Of a stretch of DNA of 64,000 bases, positions 59,174 to 64,000 are shown piece by piece. Origin of the DNA: Salinactinospora qingdaonensis (GTDB lineage Bacteria; Actinomycetota; Actinomycetes; Streptosporangiales; Streptosporangiaceae); contig NZ_BAABDD010000002.1 in the NCBI RefSeq assembly GCF_039539445.1, positions 310,001 through 374,000 on the forward strand. Reading direction: 5' to 3'. Positions within the stretch are counted from its first letter, which is position 1. Every line of letters begins with the position of its first letter. The notes below the pieces were generated by a model that worked only from the letters and a program-made list of their open reading frames with translations, made no database searches and was not told the origin of the DNA. Position numbers and translations under genes: made by a program.

Positions 59174-60412
59174 TCAAAGCAGCGGGCGCAACGGTGACAG
59201 GATCGCTTCGCTGAGCTTGGCGATCAGCGGACGGCGGCGCCATTCCTCCTCGGTCAGCGGCCAGGCGTTGGTGCAGTCGTTGGCGAACACCGCTTCGAGG
59301 TGGCTGGCGACGCCGTCGTCGAAGATCTCCACGTTGATCTCGTAGTTGCCGGTCAGACTCAGCCGGTCGACATTGGCGGTGCCGATCGTGCTCCAATGGC
59401 CGTCGATCGTGGCGGTCTTGGCGTGGATCATGGCGTCTTGGAACAGCCACAGGGTGACGCCACCACGCAGCAGGGTCGAGTAGCAGCCGCGGGAGAGCCA
59501 GTCGGCCACCACATGGTTGGAGGCGTAGGGCACCAGCACCCGCACATCCACGCCACGGCGGGCTGCCGCGATGAGTGCGTTCAGGATCTCCCGGTCGGGG
59601 ATGAAATAGGCCTGCGTGATGTAGATGTGTTCCTTGGCCCGGTCGATCGCCTCCAAGAACATCCCCCGGATGGGGTAGATGAGCTGTTCGGGCACGTTGC
59701 GGTGAGCCCGGATGGCGGCGTTCCAGTGCGTGGTGCCCACATCGTCGAGCGCGGGCTGGTGCGCGCTGCGGTTCATGTTCCAAAAGTCGCAGAAGGCGTT
59801 CTCCAGCTCCCACACCGAGGGGCCCACCATGCGCAGGTGGGTGTCGCGCCACTCAGTGGCATACACCGCCCCCACGTTGTAGCCGCCCACGAAGCCGATC
59901 TCCCCGTCGACGGTGAGGATCTTGCGGTGGTCGCGCCCGGACTTGCGCACGTTCAGCAGCAAGATCCCCGGCCGGAACACCGGATAGCGCAAGACGTGCA
60001 CCGAGGGTGGGAACTGGAAGAATTTCTGAGGCACGACGAGGTTGGCGAACCCGTCGTAGATCACGAAGATCTCCACGCCCCGGTCGGCCGCGTCGATCAG
60101 CGCGCGTTTCAGCCGCCAGCCCAGCGCGTCGCCTTTGAAGATGAACGACTCGAACAGGATGCGGTGCCGCGCGGACTCGATGGCGGCGAGCATGTCCTCG
60201 TAGACGTCCTCGCCGTAGGTGTAGACCGTGACTGTGGTCGCCCCGACCGGTATCTCTTTGGGAGGCGTTCGGGGAAAGCTCGCCCGGTGTGGGCGCACAC
60301 GCCGACGCCACATGTTGATGCCGATGAGACCGGCGATAACCGCCACTTGAGCCGCGATCACACCGAACAGGACGCGCTTGATCACGGTCGTGACGGTGGA
60401 GCGTCGCGCCAT
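59174..60412 (-). CDS. Phospholipase D-family protein, cardiolipin synthase-like
   Basis: Membrane-anchored phosphatidyltransferase of 412 aa. One N-terminal helix (VLFGVIAAQVAVIAGLIGIN) is followed by two HKD domains. The first is HRKILTVD with His162, Lys164 and Asp169; the second is HAKTATID with His330, Lys332 and Asp337. Both catalytic sites are intact. Bacterial ClsA-type enzymes use two phosphatidylglycerol molecules to make cardiolipin; only one transmembrane helix here is fewer than in E. coli ClsA, as in ClsB or PLD-type relatives. ATG 60412 gives the helix at the right place. It separates menB from menC. Confidence 0.88.
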   Translation of the reverse strand: MARRSTVTTVIKRVLFGVIAAQVAVIAGLIGINMWRRRVRPHRASFPRTPPKEIPVGATTVTVYTYGEDVYEDMLAAIESARHRILFESFIFKGDALGWRLKRALIDAADRGVEIFVIYDGFANLVVPQKFFQFPPSVHVLRYPVFRPGILLLNVRKSGRDHRKILTVDGEIGFVGGYNVGAVYATEWRDTHLRMVGPSVWELENAFCDFWNMNRSAHQPALDDVGTTHWNAAIRAHRNVPEQLIYPIRGMFLEAIDRAKEHIYITQAYFIPDREILNALIAAARRGVDVRVLVPYASNHVVADWLSRGCYSTLLRGGVTLWLFQDAMIHAKTATIDGHWSTIGTANVDRLSLTGNYEINVEIFDDGVASHLEAVFANDCTNAWPLTEEEWRRRPLIAKLSEAILSPLRPLL

Positions 60413-60651
60413 CTCCGCCGTCTTTCCGTCCTCTTCCGTTGCACTGTTTCCCGCAGCCAGCTTAGTCCACGGTCCCGGCGGCCTCTGGCCACAGGTCGCC
60501 ACAGTGGGCCGGAATCTTTTGTTGGGTGGGGCCGGGCAGCGCCGTCGGTTATGGACATGCCCCACCTACTGGCGAGCGCCGATGATCCGGCTGCTCCTCA
60601 GCAGGTGCGTGGCGCCGCGCCCTGCCCGGCCTCGGCGAATGGGCAGCGTCG

Positions 60652-62187
60652 TTAGCTGCGCTGTGCCGGCTGTTCCGCCACTCCGACGCCGGCGAAGTTC
60701 ACCAGATCGGTCATTGTGAATTCCCCGGGTTGGGCGGCGTCGAAAACGGGACGCCAGGCGGGGGCGTTGCACAGGTAGGACGAAGGGTCATCGTGCAACA
60801 GTCCGGCGAAGACCTCGGCGACGATGCGTCCCCCCACCGGTCCGAGCCTGCTCTTGGGTTCGGCCTCGCGCAGGATGTAGTACCACAGGGGCGCCGGGTC
60901 GGGCAGATCGTCGGCCACCAGCGGGCGCACGCCCAGGGTCCGCGCCACGTCTTGCCCGGAGGGCAGGCCAAGGCGCGCGCCACGCAGCAGGTTGCGTTTG
61001 GCCAGGTTGCTGATTCCCTTGGCCTGGTCGGGCGGCAGGTCGAGCAGGGGCGGAGCCAGGAAACGGTCGATCTTGCGGTTGAATTGCAGTTGGTCGCTCC
61101 CTTCCGAAGTCGGGAAAAAACGAGCCCAGTCGATTTGCCATCCCTCTGGCAAGGGACGGAAACCTCCCAGGTGGGCGTGGGGGAACTGCTGCGCTGGCTG
61201 CTCGGTGAAGATCGGCTTGGACCCCACCCTGCTGTTGAGGGTGTAACTGGAGCGCACGGTGGAGTGGCCGAACCGGTAGGCGGCCACGGAGAACTCGACG
61301 GGCATGAAGGGGGCCTCGCGCCAGTGGAAGAAGCCCAGCCGTACCTGGTCGGCGGGTTCTCCGCCGGGGACGAGGGGCTCGCGCACCACCACGTCGGCCA
61401 CGATGTCGGGGTCGACGATGCGCGGCAGGAAGTCGTGGAGCACCACCCACTGGTAGTGCCAGCGCACGAGCCGCTGTGCGGCGGTGAAGACGTCCTCGTC
61501 GGCGTGGATGTGCTCCTGGTTGCCCGGCAGGCTGAGCCAGTCCACCGTCTGGTTGTGCAAGGCCAGCATGGTCAGTTGGACATGGCTGATGATGAGGTTC
61601 TCGTCGTTGCGCGGGTCCCCGATCAGCGCAAGGCCTTGCTCGTCGCGCGGGAGGTCGAGGGTGCCGTCGCGGCTGGCGATGCGGAACCGCTCGCCGCCGC
61701 TGTCGCGGGCGTAGAGGTAGGGCTGGTCGGCGGGGCCGCGGCCGTAGAGGCAGTCCAGGTCAAAGCGCGGGCTGCGGAAGTTGACGAGCGCGTCGGGGTC
61801 GTTGTGCCGCTGGAAGCTCGACGTCGGGTCAAATGTCAGATCGTGGTCGATGAACTGGCCCAGGAATGTGTAGCCCGCCGGCACGGAACGGTCCTCGTGT
61901 TCGCCGCCTTCGGGGTTGGGTTCGGCTACCTCGCGGGCGAGACGGTCGATCAGTTGCAAGTCAGGCAGGAAAGGCTCCAGATTCCGGAACATCCGACCGA
62001 ATCGGCCGCTGAATATCGGTGAGCTCGGTAGGCGCTGCAACCCGCGCATCGCGAAACCGTGCTCGCCGATTGCCACATCGGGTTCTTGGAGTGCGGCGGC
62101 CTGCGCCGAGGTGTCGACTGGACTCTCCTTAGCGGCCTGAGCTGGAACTGAGACTTTCGGCTCGGTACTGGTCTGGGTGTCGGACAT
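60652..62187 (-). CDS. Animal-type heme peroxidase
   Basis: A 511-aa protein of the animal heme peroxidase (peroxidase-cyclooxygenase) superfamily. Distal His115 in GQFIDHDLTFD, adjacent Asp116 (heme ester/calcium region), distal Arg193 in GDPRNDEN, and proximal His308 in YRFGHST: all key residues are present. It has no signal peptide, so it is intracellular or exported by another route. Such enzymes use hydrogen peroxide to oxidise halides or organic substrates. The bacterial versions' role is little known. ATG 62187 with GAGGGGGAT upstream. Its neighbours are menaquinone and lipid genes; an unusually AT-rich stretch lies just upstream. Confidence 0.88.
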   Translation of the reverse strand: MSDTQTSTEPKVSVPAQAAKESPVDTSAQAAALQEPDVAIGEHGFAMRGLQRLPSSPIFSGRFGRMFRNLEPFLPDLQLIDRLAREVAEPNPEGGEHEDRSVPAGYTFLGQFIDHDLTFDPTSSFQRHNDPDALVNFRSPRFDLDCLYGRGPADQPYLYARDSGGERFRIASRDGTLDLPRDEQGLALIGDPRNDENLIISHVQLTMLALHNQTVDWLSLPGNQEHIHADEDVFTAAQRLVRWHYQWVVLHDFLPRIVDPDIVADVVVREPLVPGGEPADQVRLGFFHWREAPFMPVEFSVAAYRFGHSTVRSSYTLNSRVGSKPIFTEQPAQQFPHAHLGGFRPLPEGWQIDWARFFPTSEGSDQLQFNRKIDRFLAPPLLDLPPDQAKGISNLAKRNLLRGARLGLPSGQDVARTLGVRPLVADDLPDPAPLWYYILREAEPKSRLGPVGGRIVAEVFAGLLHDDPSSYLCNAPAWRPVFDAAQPGEFTMTDLVNFAGVGVAEQPAQRS

Positions 62188-62677
62188 GAGATCCCCCTCG
62201 TGAGACACAACGATCGGTGCGCCACCATAGCGGGCGCGCCAACGTTCCACTTTTCTGTGGAAAAACAGCCATAACCGGCATTCCCGATGTTCCTTGTCAA
62301 GAAAACCCATCGATGGCCAAGGGGGATCTACGGCGTGCAAAAATGTTCTCAATAAAAAATTATGATTTTCTGTTTTTTATTATTTCTTTGTCTTATTCTG
62401 CCGTGTTTTTTGTGATGAAAATAAATGGAAAAAGGTGGTTCCGCTGGTGGTCTCCGAACTTTTCTGGCGAGAGTGGTCCCCCTAGGGCGAAAAAGCGCGC
62501 GTTCCTCGGCGTCGCGCCCCTCGTTTTCTCGTGGCGCACCCCGAAGCGACGATGCGTATCCTCGACGTGCGGCGGTGGGGAGCTCCGAGATTCCCCGACG
62601 CCCAAGCGAGGGAGAGCGCGGCCTCTGGCTGGTCGATTCGGCCGGGCTGCCAGCGGCATACGGTTGGACGGAGCGAC
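62188..62677. other. Intergenic region with an AT-rich island
   Basis: About 490 bases between the divergent peroxidase and menC genes. Bases about 62335-62440 are roughly three quarters A+T (runs such as AAAAATGTTCTC, AATAAAAAATTATG and TTTTTTATTATTTC), in sharp contrast with the GC-rich surroundings. Open frames across it are Lys/Asn/Phe-rich and lack ribosome sites, so no gene is called. The rest is GC-rich with no clear signal. Confidence 0.55.
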
Positions 62678-63646
62678 GTGGCTCGGAAATCACCACACGG
62701 CGGCGAACCCCCAGAGGGGCGGGCGTTCGCGATTCCAATGCGCACCCGGTTTCGTGGCGTCACCTCTCGCGAGGGGTTCCTGGTGCGCGGCGCCTCAGGC
62801 TGGGGAGAGTTCTCCCCCTTCCCCGAGTACGGTCCGCGCGAGTGCGCGCGCTGGTGGGCGGCCTGTTACGAGGCCGCCGAGATCGGATGGCCACCCCCCG
62901 TGCGCGATCGCGTGCCCGTCAACGTCACCGTTCCCGCTGTCGGCCCCGACGAGGCGGCACGTATCGCCGCCGAGGGGGAGTGTGGTACCGCCAAGGTCAA
63001 GGTGGCCGAGAAGGGCCAGGAGCCCACTGAGGACATCGCCCGCGTGGCTGCGGTACGCGCGGCCATGGGCTCCGGCGGGCGCGTGCGGATCGACGCCAAC
63101 GGCGGATGGGACGTCGACACGGCCCTGCGGATGCTGCGCGCGCTGCGCCGCTTCGATGTGGAATACGTCGAACAGCCCTGTGCCAGCCTTGAGGAGTTGG
63201 CTCAGGTGCGCCGCCGCCAAGACGTTCCCGTGGCCGCCGACGAGTCCATCCGCCGCGCCAAAGACCCGATGGCGGTGCGCGCCGCCGAGGCGGCCGACAT
63301 TGTGGTACTGAAAGTACAGCCGCTGGGCGGGGTACGTGCAGCCTTGGAGGTGGCCCATGCGTGCGGACTGCCCGTCGTGGTCTCCAGCGCCGTAGAGACC
63401 TCGGTGGGCTTGGCCGCCGGCGTGGCGCTGGCCGCGGCCCTGCCCGAGCTTCCCTACGCCTGCGGACTGGCGACCATGGGGTTGCTCACCGCTGACGTGT
63501 GCGCCGAGCCGCTGGTTGCGGTGGATGGCGCGCTGGCCGTGCGCCGTCCCGCCGTCGATCCCGAGCATCTGGCCCGTGTCGAGATCGACGCGGCCGGCTG
63601 GCGAGAGCGGGCCTTAGCCGCCCAGCACGCCTGGGACCTGGGGTGA
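62678..63646 (+). CDS. menC: o-Succinylbenzoate synthase
   Basis: Enolase-superfamily enzyme, 322 aa, dehydrating SHCHC to o-succinylbenzoate for menaquinone. Catalytic residues: Lys106 and Lys108 in TAKVKV, metal ligands Asp139 (RIDANGGW), Glu165 (VEYVEQPC) and Asp188 (VAADES), and Lys212 in VLKVQPLGG. Lid block: AIPMRTRFRGVTSREGFLVRG (in part). GTG 62678 is chosen because GGACGGAG lies a few bases upstream and the protein starts at the usual distance before the lid. The frame stays open upstream to 62531, but that part lacks family similarity. Followed by menD after 249 bases. Confidence 0.92.
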   Translation: MARKSPHGGEPPEGRAFAIPMRTRFRGVTSREGFLVRGASGWGEFSPFPEYGPRECARWWAACYEAAEIGWPPPVRDRVPVNVTVPAVGPDEAARIAAEGECGTAKVKVAEKGQEPTEDIARVAAVRAAMGSGGRVRIDANGGWDVDTALRMLRALRRFDVEYVEQPCASLEELAQVRRRQDVPVAADESIRRAKDPMAVRAAEAADIVVLKVQPLGGVRAALEVAHACGLPVVVSSAVETSVGLAAGVALAAALPELPYACGLATMGLLTADVCAEPLVAVDGALAVRRPAVDPEHLARVEIDAAGWRERALAAQHAWDLG

Positions 63647-63895
63647 GCTGGTGCCCGGTGAGGTCGCCGCGGCCACCTCACGGCGATCGTGACCCGTTTC
63701 GCGTCTGCGAACCGGACGAACCCCGGGATATCCGGCGTTGTAGCGAGAAGATGGCGTAACCTCACATGACTGCGCCGTCACTGGTGCGGCGGCGTGTCAC
63801 GCCCCGCCGCGGGATCGGCCGCCCGTACCGGGACAATCGAAACAGTAGGGGCACGGACTCCCACGATCACGAGCGCACGAACGAAAGAAGTTGTT
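63647..63895. other. Intergenic region before menD
   Basis: No gene seen. No unambiguous promoter or terminator was found. Confidence 0.4.
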
Positions 63896-64000
63896 GTGAA
63901 CCCTTCTGCCGCCCTGGCGCATGTCCTCGTTGACGAACTGGCTCGCTGCGGGCTGGACGAGGCCGTTATCGCGCCAGGGTCGCGCTCGACCCCACTCGCG
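63896..64000 (+). CDS. menD: MenD, N-terminal fragment (cut by the window end)
   Basis: The first 35 codons of 2-succinyl-5-enolpyruvyl-6-hydroxy-3-cyclohexene-1-carboxylate synthase, a thiamine-diphosphate enzyme that starts the menaquinone branch. GTG start at 63896 with GAAAGAAG seven bases upstream. The visible protein is VNPSAALAHVLVDELARCGL then DEAVIAPGSRSTPLA. The pattern LxxELxRxGV...APGSRSTPLA is diagnostic of MenD. The gene runs past 64000. Confidence 0.9.
   Translation, partial: MNPSAALAHVLVDELARCGLDEAVIAPGSRSTPLA

Noticed and set aside
62349..62738. Small Lys/Asn/Ile-rich protein on the minus strand of the AT-rich island
   Set aside because: The start-side half is noise from the GC-rich part and no ribosome site or family similarity supports it.
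1..64000. tRNA, rRNA or CRISPR arrays
   Set aside because: No cloverleaf-like T-loop/anticodon blocks, rRNA motifs or regularly spaced repeats were recognised by eye; a short tRNA could still be missed.

Overview
The window is a GC-rich actinobacterial chromosome segment. It carries a complete Pup-proteasome locus, group-typical TatA/TatC, HelY and MsiK-like genes, a polyphosphate glucokinase and a plant-polysaccharide-type sugar island. This combination, with the short intergenic regions and frequent GTG starts, suggests a Nocardiopsaceae-type organism, possibly Thermobifida or a relative; the genus is inference. No rRNA, tRNA, CRISPR array, prophage or insertion sequence was recognised.

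Layout. 1-6.1 kb: dipeptide/oligopeptide ABC importer (DppC-type permease, lipoprotein receptor, DppB-type permease, fused DppD/DppF ATPase). 6.1-15.8 kb: ThrE-like exporter, orphan NarL-type regulator, RecB-like nuclease, M50 membrane protease, an XRE-TPR regulator paired with a SLOG-like protein, polyphosphate glucokinase, tRNA m1A58 methyltransferase. 16.0-37.7 kb: Pup-proteasome neighbourhood (arc, dop, pup, prcB, prcA, pafA, FKBP lipoprotein, DUF3866, fused pafBC, small membrane protein, tatA, tatC, DUF397, helY). This run is interrupted between dop and pup by about 4.5 kb of accessory DNA with two decayed genes, an orphan 40-bp palindrome, a CBM48 protein, a DEDDh-BRCT exonuclease and a PEBP protein. 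38-50 kb: carbohydrate island (LacI regulator, GH3 glycosidase, acyl-CoA dehydrogenase, CUT1 sugar importer with its own ATPase, MsiK-like ATPase). 50.6-56.5 kb: Lnt, TetR, small genes, YtrA-type GntR, sigma-70 factor. 56.8-64 kb: menaquinone genes menE, menB, menC and the start of menD, interrupted by a cardiolipin-synthase-like enzyme and a heme peroxidase.

How it works together. ARC unfolds pupylated proteins into the PrcBA core. Dop deamidates the Gln-ended Pup and removes it from substrates, and PafA ligates it. PafBC is the neighbouring WYL regulator. In the sugar island the LacI repressor probably controls the GH3 enzyme, and two MalK-type ATPases are available to energise sugar import. 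The men genes make menaquinone. Most transcription units end in strong perfect hairpins that lack a U-tract. Several genes seem to have leaderless promoters with a TAnnnT box six bases before the start codon.
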